From positions 1 to 64,000 of the forward strand of contig JAQBGW010000125.1 in NCBI GenBank assembly GCA_032128415.1: a DNA stretch of 64,000 bases, given 5' to 3'. Position 1 is the first letter of the stretch; each line of letters starts with the position of its first letter. This DNA comes from Ga0077527 sp032128415. GTDB lineage: Bacteria > Pseudomonadota > Gammaproteobacteria > Burkholderiales > SG8-41. The notes beneath the pieces were generated by a model. It was given only the letters and a program-made list of their open reading frames with translations, searched no databases and was not told the DNA's origin. Shown here in pieces: positions 44,165 through 52,770 of the stretch. The position numbers and the translations under genes are program-made.

Positions 44165-45532
44165 TTGAAAGAAATCCGCATACTGTCCGCTACAGGCATG
44201 CTCGGTTCCGGCTTCCGCGAGGAAACTCTGAAACGGGCGATGACGCTAAGGCCGGATTTTATCGGTGCCGATTCTGGTTCCACCGATCCCGGACCGCATC
44301 ATCTGGGTTCCGGCGAGCCGCAATTCTCGGACGCCGCTTTCAAGCGCGACCTGCGCCTGATGCTGCTCGCCGGGCGCGCTGCTGGAATCCCGGTACTCGT
44401 CGGCTCGGCCTGTACGGCAGGCACTGATGCACAGCTGGAACGGCTGACCGGCATTGCCCGCGACATTGCGCGCGAAGAAAAATTGAATTTCAAGCTGGCG
44501 ACCATCGCCTCCGAACAGGACAAAAATTATCTCAAGCGCCGACTGCGCGAGGGCCGCATCAAGCCACTGGCCAATGCCCCGGTATTCGACGAAGCGGTAA
44601 TCGACAGGAGCAGCCACATTGTCGGCATGTGCGGCGCCGAACCTTATATCGAAGCACTGCAGAACGGCGCCGACGTGGTGATCGCCGGTCGCTCCAGCGA
44701 TACCTCTATTTTTGCCGCAATGCCGATGATGAAAGGCTTTAATCCAGCGACCGTCTGGCACGCCGCCAAGATCCTCGAATGCGGCGCGGCCTGTGTGGTA
44801 CTGCGCAAATATCCGGATTGCATGTTCGCCACCGTCACCGACGAACATTTCACGATCGAGCCGCCAAACCCGGACTACCGCTGCGATCCGGCCAGCGTCG
44901 CGTCGCACAATCTTTACGAAAACTCCACGCCCTACGAACTGGTCGAACCCTCCGGTGTGCTGAATACCGTCAACGCGCGCTATGAGGCCGTGTCAGACCG
45001 AGCGGTGCGCGTCTCCGGCAGCACCTTCCAGAAAACAGCGTGTTATACGGTCAAGCTCGAAGGCGCGGAACTCGCTGGCTACCAGAGCATCATCATCGGC
45101 TCCGTGCGCGATCCAATCATCCTGCGCCAGTTCGACAGCTGGCTGGAAGGCCTGCTCAAAGCCGCGCGCGACCGCATCCGCGCGGTCATGGGTGACAGTA
45201 TCGACAGCCAGTACCGGCTCGACGTGCGGCAATTCGGCCGCAATGCGGCGATGGGCGCACTCGAACCCGAAACCGCCATCGGTCATGAGGTCGGCATATT
45301 GTTTCAAGTGACTGCCCCCACGCAGAAGCTGGCCACCACGCTGGCCAAATCCGTGGGCCATATCGCCGTGCATTACCCGGTGCCGGAGTGGACCGGACTG
45401 ATCACTTCCATTGCTTTCCCCTACTCGCCCGCTGAAATCGACAAAGGCGCCACTTACCGCTTCAACATGAATCACGTGCTCGAACCGGATAACCCGCTGG
45501 AAATGTTCCGCATCGACTACGAAAAGGTATAG
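44165..45532 (+). CDS. AtuA-like (DUF1446) protein
   Basis: A 455-residue protein of the acyclic-terpene-utilisation AtuA family. Recognisable parts are GADSGSTDPGPHHLGSG, VVIAGRSSDTSIFAAMP, HAAKILECGAACV and the DNPLEMFRIDYEKV end. The biochemical role of AtuA is not established, although atu clusters degrade citronellol and geraniol. The start is TTG at 44165 with GAGGCG upstream. Normally a small DUF4387 gene follows at once; here a 268-bp repeat element separates them and its first bases form part of the stop codon. Confidence 0.8.
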   Translation: MKEIRILSATGMLGSGFREETLKRAMTLRPDFIGADSGSTDPGPHHLGSGEPQFSDAAFKRDLRLMLLAGRAAGIPVLVGSACTAGTDAQLERLTGIARDIAREEKLNFKLATIASEQDKNYLKRRLREGRIKPLANAPVFDEAVIDRSSHIVGMCGAEPYIEALQNGADVVIAGRSSDTSIFAAMPMMKGFNPATVWHAAKILECGAACVVLRKYPDCMFATVTDEHFTIEPPNPDYRCDPASVASHNLYENSTPYELVEPSGVLNTVNARYEAVSDRAVRVSGSTFQKTACYTVKLEGAELAGYQSIIIGSVRDPIILRQFDSWLEGLLKAARDRIRAVMGDSIDSQYRLDVRQFGRNAAMGALEPETAIGHEVGILFQVTAPTQKLATTLAKSVGHIAVHYPVPEWTGLITSIAFPYSPAEIDKGATYRFNMNHVLEPDNPLEMFRIDYEKV

Positions 45533-45798
45533 AGCGCCTAACAGAATGAAACACACGATGCGCTGTCACGATTTTTGCTCAGGGAAAGGAACACGCCGCA
45601 GTGCATATCGCGAATATGCACAAGGCGGGTGACGCAGCCATGAGCAAAAATTCGTGCCAGCCCGAAGGGTTACGGCTAAAATCGGCGCTGACTTTGTCGA
45701 CCGGCTTGGCCTTATTCGCGATAAGGCCTGCGCCGTTCTTCGCGTCATCGCCGATTTTCGCGCGTAACGCACGCGTGTTTCATTCTGTTAGGCGCTCT
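45531..45798. repeat. 268-bp MITE-like element with 24-bp perfect inverted ends and two hairpin arms
   Basis: The ends 45531-45554 and 45775-45798 are exact reverse complements (outer part AGAGCGCCTAAC / GTTAGGCGCTCT). Inside are two arms. Arm 1: CACGATTTTTGCTCA (45567-45581) pairs with 45641-45656 around the palindrome GTGCATAT-CGCGA-ATATGCAC (45601-45621). Arm 2: AAAATCGGCG (45678-45687) pairs with 45749-45758 around GGCCTTAT-TCGCG-ATAAGGCC (45708-45728). The element can therefore fold into a three-way junction on either strand. TAG flanks both sides. No reading frame of note is inside. Confidence 0.85.
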
Positions 45799-45804
45799 TA
45801 GACG

Positions 45805-46113
45805 ATGATGAAACTCTGGCAAGTTACCAAACTGATCCGCAGCAAGAACTCGGGACCGTTTGAGCTGACATTCGATGTGATATTCAAGGATCGCGCCACA
45901 TACGAAAAGGTGCGCGACGCCAAAATCATCAACGCCGCCTGGTTCGCCAAAACCTACCGGCTCAAACCCGAAGTGGTCACCATCATCGATTACGATGCTG
46001 CGACGGCGATCAAGATCACCATTCCACGCCCTGTAATTTCCGGAGATATCACCGATGGTGATGTATTTGGCGGTCAGCAGTACGGCCCGCTGGTGGATCT
46101 GGAAGTGCCGTAA
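45805..46113 (+). CDS. DUF4387 protein, partner of AtuA
   Basis: A 102-residue protein of the DUF4387 family, marked by LIRSKNSGPFELTFDVIFKD and the ending GGQQYGPLVDLEVP. The domain often accompanies or is fused to AtuA-type proteins, and the pair may form one enzyme of unknown reaction. Two ATG codons stand in a row at 45805 and 45808. The insertion upstream leaves only 6 bases between element and start and no clear ribosome-binding site of its own, so expression may have changed. Confidence 0.8.
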   Translation: MMKLWQVTKLIRSKNSGPFELTFDVIFKDRATYEKVRDAKIINAAWFAKTYRLKPEVVTIIDYDAATAIKITIPRPVISGDITDGDVFGGQQYGPLVDLEVP

Positions 46114-46115
46114 AG

Positions 46116-46152
46116 GCCGGCGTCAGACGCGCCGGCTCGTCACCCCGGTGAC
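46116..46152. other. Two intergenic hairpins between convergent genes
   Basis: GCCGGCG/CGCCGGC (46116-46136) and GTCACC/GGTGAC (46139-46152) lie between the DUF4387 gene and the converging acyl-CoA dehydrogenase gene. Neither is followed by a T-run, so they may limit transcription by another route or protect the 3' end. Confidence 0.45.
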
Positions 46153-46195
46153 GCACGAACAAGCGAAAAACCGCTGACCTGGGTGCGACAGCCGC

Positions 46196-47386
46196 TCAGC
46201 CGGTAGTCAGCGGCAGCCGCTTCACCACCTTTACCCGCTGCACGGTGTCACCCGCCAGGTGGGTCCAGACCATCGCGTCGCGCACCAGTTTATCGACACG
46301 CGCATTCATCATGCAGCCTTCGGGACCGTGGATGTCCATGTTGGCCCGTGTCACGCGCTGCACCACTTCCTGCGAATAATTCATCACCAGCACGTTGTTA
46401 CCGAGATCCGGCATCTTGCGGTCGCGTTCCCAGGCAGTGCGCAGCACGAATGAGCGCAGCGCTTCGGTGAGCATGTACATCTCGTTCAACTTCAGTTGCA
46501 CCAGTTGGTGGTCGATGACCAGTTTTCCGGCACGCTTATGGTTGCGCGCGAAGTGCATGGCGATGCCGACCGCGTCATCACAAATGCCCAACGCATTGGC
46601 GGCCAGCTCGATGTCGCCGAATTCGGATTTGTCAGTGGCGCGCGCCTTGACGCCGCCGTTGACCTCGCCCACCACGTTGGCATGCGGCACCCGCGCATTT
46701 TCAAATATCAGCTCGCCGTTCTGGTAAAAACGCCAGCCGCGCTTGTTGAATACCTTGCCGATGCGGAATCCCGGCGTGTCCTTCGGGATCATGAACATCG
46801 TGCTGCCCTCGCGGAGGTTCGCGTCGGGATTGGTGCGGGCATCGACAAAAAACAACTTGGCCACGCTGCCGTTGGCAATGAACATCTTGGTGCCGTTGAG
46901 TATCCAATCATCACCCTGGCGCTCGGCGCGCAGTTTCCAGCCGGACTTGGGATCGTTTTCCGGCGGCATGCGGTTGTCGGAACCGGCATTGGCTTCCGTG
47001 CCACCTTTGCCCAGCACAAACATGTCGTCCGCAATAAACGGCTTGAGGAAGCGCTCCTTCTGGTCTTTGGTGCAGGATGCCGCGATCAGGTGACTCCACT
47101 TCCAGCACTGGCTGAAGGTCTTGGATACCGAACTGTCGCCGCGTGCGAGTTCCGCCATCACCACCGCCTGCGTCACAAAATCCGCTTCGTGTCCGCCCCA
47201 CTCACGCGGCACCGCCAGCGTGCGAAATCCGAGCTTTGATCCCTTCTTGATGATCTCCCAGTCAAACGTATCCTTGGGATCGGCGATCTGGTCACGCGCC
47301 AGCGACAGCGGGCGAATTTCCTCTTCCGCAAATTTCCGGGCTTCCATCTGCCAGCCGCGCTGCTCTTCGTTCAACGAATAATCCAT
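46196..47386 (-). CDS. Acyl-CoA dehydrogenase family protein
   Basis: A 396-residue protein with the usual helical N-domain (EEQRGWQMEARKFAEEEIRPL), middle beta-domain (GTEANAGSDNRMPPENDP, which replaces the common TEPxAGSD) and helical C-domain. The normal C-terminal YEGT segment reads THLAGDTVQRVK, so the catalytic Glu is not seen at the standard place. It lies 38 bases after a second acyl-CoA dehydrogenase-like gene on the same strand, suggesting a heteromeric enzyme as in several paired dehydrogenases. Confidence 0.85.
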   Translation of the reverse strand: MDYSLNEEQRGWQMEARKFAEEEIRPLSLARDQIADPKDTFDWEIIKKGSKLGFRTLAVPREWGGHEADFVTQAVVMAELARGDSSVSKTFSQCWKWSHLIAASCTKDQKERFLKPFIADDMFVLGKGGTEANAGSDNRMPPENDPKSGWKLRAERQGDDWILNGTKMFIANGSVAKLFFVDARTNPDANLREGSTMFMIPKDTPGFRIGKVFNKRGWRFYQNGELIFENARVPHANVVGEVNGGVKARATDKSEFGDIELAANALGICDDAVGIAMHFARNHKRAGKLVIDHQLVQLKLNEMYMLTEALRSFVLRTAWERDRKMPDLGNNVLVMNYSQEVVQRVTRANMDIHGPEGCMMNARVDKLVRDAMVWTHLAGDTVQRVKVVKRLPLTTG

Positions 47387-47424
47387 TGCTATCCCTAGAC
47401 TAAAATATAAATAAATTCAAAGGG

Positions 47425-48663
47425 TTATGATTTTCTGCTAAATCCGGCCACAGCCTCTGCCACCACCAGCGGCGAGGCCAGATTGCAATCGACCGAATGG
47501 CGCAGCACCAGCGTGTCGTGCACATATTTTTGCAGCGGCATGTCGCGCATGACGCCCATCGCACCAAAACACTCCGCGGCTTCCAGTGTCGCCCGATGCA
47601 GTGCTTCTGCGGTAAAGGTGCGCGCTATCACCGGCCACGGCAGATCATTGATACTGCGATTGCCGATGGCGGCAGGATGATCCGCCACCCAGGCCGCCTT
47701 CCAGGTCAGGCCGCGTGCAGCTTCAAGTTGAATGGCGACATCCGCGAGTTTCATGCCGATCGCCTGATGCTCGACGATGTGGCGTCCGCCCTGCCAGCGC
47801 ATTTTGGCGTAATCCACCGCAGCTTCATACGCCGCGCGCGCCACACCAATATTGATTGCCGCCATCTGTACGGCGTGGCGTCCGCCCAGACTGGCGTGCA
47901 TCCGGTGGGCCGCCTCAGCGACGAGCACATCCGCTTCCGCAGCCCGGCAATTTTTCAGTGTCACCGCAGCAACAGCGCCGTGATGCCAGCGCGCGAGTTC
48001 GTTACCAGAGGCGAAGGCCGGCAAGGGCTCATCGATGCTCAAACCCTGCGCATCGCGTGCCAGCAACAGTGTCACTGTGCCAAGGGAGCCGGAAATTTTG
48101 GCCCGCGCTATAAACAATCCTGCCACCGATGCATTCGACACGAACGGTGCGCTACCGTTGACCACCCAGCCTTTGCCGTCGCGTACAGCAGTCAGCATCG
48201 GCGTGCCCGGCGCCGTTGCGTCCACCGGCTGCGCCTGGTAATAGCTCCAGCCGCGTTCGGCATCGTCATCTCGCGCGACCAGCGCCACATGAAAACGGTC
48301 ATCACTCTCGAACTTCGGCAGCCAGTGCTGGCGCTGAGTCACGCTCATTGCGCCATACACTTCGCGCACCAGCAGTGCTGTCTCACCCAGCACCACCGCC
48401 AGATCCACATCGCCCACCGCGATTTCTTCGAGCAGCATGCAAGTGGTCAGCAAATCCGCGCCGGCGCCGCCCGCCTCTTCGGGCAGCCCCAAGGTACGCA
48501 GCCCCATCTGCGATGCCTGATCGAGCAAACCGGTCATCAGCGGTTTTTCGAACGGCTCCAGTCGGGCGGGATCGGTAGCGGCGGGTTTGACTTCGCGAGT
48601 CACGAAATCGCGCACAGCGTCGCGGATTTCAATTTGTTCAGGTGTGAGTTCCAAGTCATACAT
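47425..48663 (-). CDS. Acyl-CoA dehydrogenase-like protein, divergent
   Basis: A 412-residue protein with the acyl-CoA dehydrogenase fold: MYDLELTPEQIEIRDAVRDFV at the start and ALHRATLEAAECFGAMGVMRDMPLQKYVHDTLVL near the end. It is more divergent than its neighbour and lacks the usual FAD-binding VTEP motif and the catalytic Glu segment. It might be a non-catalytic partner of the enzyme encoded downstream or act on an unusual CoA ester. First gene of the pair. Confidence 0.8.
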   Translation of the reverse strand: MYDLELTPEQIEIRDAVRDFVTREVKPAATDPARLEPFEKPLMTGLLDQASQMGLRTLGLPEEAGGAGADLLTTCMLLEEIAVGDVDLAVVLGETALLVREVYGAMSVTQRQHWLPKFESDDRFHVALVARDDDAERGWSYYQAQPVDATAPGTPMLTAVRDGKGWVVNGSAPFVSNASVAGLFIARAKISGSLGTVTLLLARDAQGLSIDEPLPAFASGNELARWHHGAVAAVTLKNCRAAEADVLVAEAAHRMHASLGGRHAVQMAAINIGVARAAYEAAVDYAKMRWQGGRHIVEHQAIGMKLADVAIQLEAARGLTWKAAWVADHPAAIGNRSINDLPWPVIARTFTAEALHRATLEAAECFGAMGVMRDMPLQKYVHDTLVLRHSVDCNLASPLVVAEAVAGFSRKS

Positions 48664-48806
48664 GATGCGATTTTTCCTTGCTTAGAGAGCCGTTGACCAT
48701 ATGGAGGCGGCGCCGGCTACGCGCTCGCAGGATGATGCCGAAATCATCATTGCAGGGCAACCCGCAATTGCATCTTTACCACTATACGGACGCCACATCC
48801 AGCGAC

Positions 48807-49601
48807 TCAAATCAACCCTCGCGCTATCCCACCATCCACCAAAATGGACTGACAGGTCACATAGCTGGTCTTGTGCGACGCCAGAAATACGACCATCGGC
48901 GCAATCTCCTCCGGCTGAGCGAAGCGCCCCAACGGTATTTCACGCGCAAACTCGTGGATGATTTCGTCCGGCGGTACGCCACGCTCCTGAGAAAGCTTGT
49001 CGATACGTGTAGTCCACAAATCGGTCATCGTGCGCCCCGGCGACACCGAGTTGACGCGTATGTTAAACGGCTGGAATTCCACGCCCAGCGTTTTCACCAG
49101 CGCGATCAGCCCGGCTTTGTGCACATTTGATACCAGTTGCTGCGGATACGGCATGCGCGGCCCTGCCGCGCCGAGTATGACAATACGTCCACCGGTCGCC
49201 GACTTTTTCAACAGTTCCAGCGCCGCGCGTATCACTCGCACCGTGCTCATCACATTGAATTCGTAATTGGCGTACCACGCCCCATCATCAAGTTCGCTGA
49301 ACAACGCGCGCTGGCTGCCGCCAACAGCAGATACCAGAATGTCGACCTTCCCGGCTTCCCGTTCCAACCATATCTTCAGTTTTTCGACGTCTGCTGCACG
49401 CGTCACATCGGCCGCAAACCAGCGCACTGCACGGCCCGTAGATTGCTTCAACCGCCCCGCCGCCTGCTCCAGTTTTTCTGGATTACGTGAACAGATCAGC
49501 ACATCCGTTCCTTCTTCGAGCAGGGCTTTCGCGCTCTCGTAGCCTATACCCCCACTGGCGCCTACGACCAGTGCAATCTCACCTTTGATCCCCAGATCCA
49601 T
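48807..49601 (-). CDS. SDR-family protein lacking the standard catalytic Ser and Tyr
   Basis: A 264-residue short-chain dehydrogenase/reductase-fold protein. The nucleotide site VVGASGGIGYESAK is normal and NVMSTVRV holds the structural Asn. In the active region, ILGAAGPRMP stands where the catalytic Ser is expected, and the Tyr-x3-Lys reads S-N-V-H-K, so Tyr is replaced by Ser while Lys is kept. The C-terminal VDGGIARGLI is normal. It may bind NAD(P) but its reaction is uncertain. Start at the ATG at 49601. Confidence 0.8.
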   Translation of the reverse strand: MDLGIKGEIALVVGASGGIGYESAKALLEEGTDVLICSRNPEKLEQAAGRLKQSTGRAVRWFAADVTRAADVEKLKIWLEREAGKVDILVSAVGGSQRALFSELDDGAWYANYEFNVMSTVRVIRAALELLKKSATGGRIVILGAAGPRMPYPQQLVSNVHKAGLIALVKTLGVEFQPFNIRVNSVSPGRTMTDLWTTRIDKLSQERGVPPDEIIHEFAREIPLGRFAQPEEIAPMVVFLASHKTSYVTCQSILVDGGIARGLI

Positions 49602-49640
49602 CAATCCATTCCCATACTGAATATAAAATCATAATTGCCA

Positions 49641-49675
49641 AATAAAAACGCGCCCGCCTATACAGGCGGGCGCGT
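49641..49675 (-). terminator. Rho-independent terminator after the orphan Bug gene
   Basis: On the minus strand ACGCGCCCGCC, loop TGTATA, GGCGGGCGCGT is followed by TTTTATT. An 11-bp perfect stem just past the Bug stop codon. Confidence 0.88.
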
Positions 49676-49689
49676 CAATCCAGCAAACA

Positions 49690-50658
49690 TTAATTATTAC
49701 GGGCGCCGCTTAACTTGACGACTCTCTCATACTTGTCGTAATCCGACTTGATACGCACGGCAAACTCCGCCGGGGTCATGTGCATCGGATCCAGTGTCAG
49801 CTTAGTCAATTTCTGCGCGACCTGCTTATCAGCCAATGCCACCTTGAGATCCGCATTCAACTTGTTGATGATTGCGGTCGGTACACCTGCCGGAGCAAAC
49901 GAGCCCACCCAGGCCGTAAACTCATAGCCGGGCACAAACTCAGCGATTGCCGGCACATCCGGGAACTGCGTTACACGCGTGTCTGAGCTGACACCAATCG
50001 GCCGGACGCGATTGGCCTGCAAATGCGGCATCAGTGAACCGATCGTCGCCAGTTGCGCCTGTGTCTCACCGGATGCAAGGGCTACGGCGGAAGGACCGCC
50101 GCCTTTGTATGGCACGTGGATCATTTTGATCTGAGCCATTTCCGCCATCAACGCCATCGACAGATGCACGAAACTGCCATTACCCGCCGAACCATAAACA
50201 ATCTCACCGGACCGTTTTTTTGCCAGAGCAATGAACTCCTTGCCGGTTTTTATCGGCAGCGACGGATGCACAACCAGCATGCCTACCTGCCTCGCCAGCG
50301 GCGTAATCCCGATAAAATCTTTCAATACATCATAAGGAAGTTTTTTGTAGAGATGCGCATTGGCCACATGGGTTGTCGACTGCACCATGATGGTGTAACC
50401 ATCCTTGGGTCCCTGAGCGACGATATCCGATCCGATCGTGCCCGCAGCGCCGCCACGATTATCGATAATGAATTGCTGACCGGTAATCTCGGTCATTTTC
50501 TGAAACACGATACGTCCGGTTACGTCGTTCGACCCGCCCGGCGGGAACACAATCACCACGCGCACCGGTCTGGTCGGATAATCCTGTGCAACGGCCATTA
50601 GCGGCGCCACTATCAACCCAGCCAGCGCAAGCAATGCCAGTTTCGTTGCTGATTTCAT
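49690..50658 (-). CDS. Orphan Bug-family periplasmic binding protein
   Basis: A 322-residue receptor with a signal peptide (cleavage near AVA-QDYPTRP, residue 25). Bug features: VVIVFPPGGSNDVTGR, IDNRGGAAGTIGSDIVAQG and HVPYKGGGPSAVALASGETQAQL. No tctA or tctB is adjacent, so it either shares membrane subunits with another system or signals. Start: ATG at 50658 with GAGGAG upstream. It is divergent from a class III CoA transferase gene, a usual neighbour of Bug receptors in Burkholderiales. Confidence 0.9.
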   Translation of the reverse strand: MKSATKLALLALAGLIVAPLMAVAQDYPTRPVRVVIVFPPGGSNDVTGRIVFQKMTEITGQQFIIDNRGGAAGTIGSDIVAQGPKDGYTIMVQSTTHVANAHLYKKLPYDVLKDFIGITPLARQVGMLVVHPSLPIKTGKEFIALAKKRSGEIVYGSAGNGSFVHLSMALMAEMAQIKMIHVPYKGGGPSAVALASGETQAQLATIGSLMPHLQANRVRPIGVSSDTRVTQFPDVPAIAEFVPGYEFTAWVGSFAPAGVPTAIINKLNADLKVALADKQVAQKLTKLTLDPMHMTPAEFAVRIKSDYDKYERVVKLSGARNN

Positions 50659-50836
50659 AAAACTTCTCCTCAGAGTTATAGGAACCAATTCGAGGCCTTA
50701 TTATGGGTGATAACCCGGCGCCCGGGCAACCGAGATTTCCCCCAGCGGGGAGCACACGATAAAATAATTGCTTCTGTTCAATTATCTCACTGTGGTGTCA
50801 TACGATGCGGCACCGCACTATTATCCGGAGAACTGC

Positions 50837-52054
50837 ATGGCATTACCCTTGGAAGGCGTCACCGTATTAGACCTGTCCACTGTCATGGCCGGCCCCTACT
50901 GCACCATGGTATTGGGCGACATGGGCGCTTCGGTCATCAAGGTTGAAAATTTCCCCGAAGGCGACGGTTCGCGGCGTTTTGAACCCAAAATCAACGATGA
51001 GTCCTATTGTTTTGCCGTGCTCAATCGCAACAAGAAAAGCATCGGCGTCAACATGAAGGATCCGCGCGGCAAGGAAATTGTCATGAAGCTCGCCGCAAAA
51101 GCCGACATCATCACCGAAAACTTCCGTCCCGGTGTGGTCAAAAAACTGGGCATCGACTACCAGACCATCAGCGCCTTCAACCCCGGCGTCATCTATGCAT
51201 CCATGTCGGGCTTTGGCCAGACCGGTCCTTATGGTCACAAAGGCGGCTTCGACATCGTCGCACAGGGTATGTCGGGCATCATGATGATGACCGGCTATCC
51301 CGGAGGCCGGCCCGCAAAAGTCGGCATCGCCATGAACGACATCTCCAGCGGCGTCACCGCGCTCTACGCAATACTGGGCGCCTACATCGGCAAATTGAAA
51401 AGCGGCAAAGGCCAGTACGTCGAAACCTCGCTGCTCGAAGCCGGTCTCGCCTGGACCCACTGGGAATCCGGTGCCTATTTCGGCGGCGGTGAAGAACCGA
51501 CGGCCACCGGTACGCGACACCGCCGCTCGACACCTTACCAGGCCTACAAGACGCAGGACGGCTACGTTACTGTCGGCGCCAACAACAACAAGCTATGGGC
51601 CAATTTTTGCAACATCACCTGCAACAAACCGGAATGGCTAACCGATCCACGCTTCAAGGATCTGCCTTCGCGCCTGAAAAACATCGAAATCCTGGAACTG
51701 GAAATTGAAAAAGTGTTTGCCACGCAACCGACAGCACACTGGGTCACCAAACTCGACGAGGCCGCGGTTCCCGGCGGACCGGTCTACACCTATGCACAAT
51801 CCCTCGCCGACCCGCATATCAAGGCACGCAACATGGTCATCGAAATCGACCATCCGAAAATCGGTCGCATGAAATCGCTCGGCCTGCCGGTCAAATCCAG
51901 TGGCGAGCTGACTGCCATTCGCCAGCCGGCGCCATGGCTCGGCCAGCACACCGAGGAAACCGTGCGCAGCCTTGATTACAGGGACGCGGACATTGTCACC
52001 TTGTTCGCCGAAGGCGTGCTCTACGACAAGTACCGCGCCACGCAACCCGCATGA
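50837..52054 (+). CDS. Class III CoA transferase (CaiB/BaiF family)
   Basis: A 405-residue CoA transferase with catalytic Asp139 in HKGGFDIVAQGMSG and the N-terminal LDLSTVMAGPYCTMVLGDMGA. It moves CoA to a carboxylic acid. Start at the ATG at 50837 (CCGGAGA upstream), where family members begin MALPLEGVTVLDL; the open frame further upstream covers the promoter region. The divergent Bug gene suggests that the imported acid is activated by this enzyme. It differs clearly from the enzyme at 32608-33789, so the two probably have different substrates. Confidence 0.92.
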   Translation: MALPLEGVTVLDLSTVMAGPYCTMVLGDMGASVIKVENFPEGDGSRRFEPKINDESYCFAVLNRNKKSIGVNMKDPRGKEIVMKLAAKADIITENFRPGVVKKLGIDYQTISAFNPGVIYASMSGFGQTGPYGHKGGFDIVAQGMSGIMMMTGYPGGRPAKVGIAMNDISSGVTALYAILGAYIGKLKSGKGQYVETSLLEAGLAWTHWESGAYFGGGEEPTATGTRHRRSTPYQAYKTQDGYVTVGANNNKLWANFCNITCNKPEWLTDPRFKDLPSRLKNIEILELEIEKVFATQPTAHWVTKLDEAAVPGGPVYTYAQSLADPHIKARNMVIEIDHPKIGRMKSLGLPVKSSGELTAIRQPAPWLGQHTEETVRSLDYRDADIVTLFAEGVLYDKYRATQPA

Positions 52055-52112
52055 GGAAGTCTGGGCCATCGGTCGGCCTCAAATACACCGACGGCTCAGT
52101 TGTCAGCAGACC

Positions 52113-52733
52113 CTAAGCCGACTCCACGGCCAGTGCTTTTTTCACTGCCGGCCGCTCCGCCATGCGTTTGTGGTGATCCTGGACTTTCGGGAAGCGCGCG
52201 ATATCCAAACTGTCGCCCTCCAGCCATCCGGCAACAGTAAACAGGTAAGGATCGCAGATGCTGTAATCCTTGCCCATCACCCACGGCCCGGCAAACATTT
52301 CCTGCTCGATCAGTTCAAAACACGCGCCTACTGTTTCGGGCACCTTGCGCTGCATGTCCTTGATCGCGATAGGATCGTCCGCCCAGCGTTTGCCACGCCG
52401 CCTGTGCGCGTGGGCCACATGAACCGTTGAACACAAATAGCTGTTGAAGGCTTGAACACGGGCGAAAGCAAAGGGATCGCCCAACGGCGCAAGCTGCGCC
52501 TGCGGATAACTCTGTGCGAGGTACGCCAGTATTGCCGGCGTTTCGGTCAGGATGCCGCGATCCGTGATCAGCGCCGGCACCCGTCCTTTTGGATTGATCG
52601 CCAGGTAATCCGGTTTGTTCTGGTCGTGATTGCTGAAATCGAGTCGCACGGCTTCGTGCTGCACACCTATCTCTTCCAGCGTAATGTGCGACGCCAACGC
52701 GCAGGTATTCAAGGCATAAAAAAGTTTCAGCAT
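52113..52733 (-). CDS. Glutathione S-transferase, beta-class-like
   Basis: A 206-residue GST starting MLKLFYALNTCALASHI, where Cys11 takes the position of the conserved catalytic-site Cys of bacterial beta-class enzymes. NPKGRVPALITD and ILTETPAILAYLAQ make the glutathione site; the helical domain carries MGKDYSICDPYLFTVAGW. Likely cytosolic detoxification. It converges with the CoA transferase gene; the two stops are 58 bases apart. Confidence 0.9.
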   Translation of the reverse strand: MLKLFYALNTCALASHITLEEIGVQHEAVRLDFSNHDQNKPDYLAINPKGRVPALITDRGILTETPAILAYLAQSYPQAQLAPLGDPFAFARVQAFNSYLCSTVHVAHAHRRRGKRWADDPIAIKDMQRKVPETVGACFELIEQEMFAGPWVMGKDYSICDPYLFTVAGWLEGDSLDIARFPKVQDHHKRMAERPAVKKALAVESA

Positions 52734-52770
52734 GTAATGTTCCTTTGCAGCAAGATCATCAAACCGTTCT

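Noticed and set aside
45531..45798. Integron attC site, because GCCTAAC and GTTAGGC stand at the two ends
   Set aside because: attC sites are about 57-141 bp and have imperfect stems with extrahelical bases; here the ends are a perfect 24-bp repeat, the element is 268 bp, and no integrase gene or cassette array is present.
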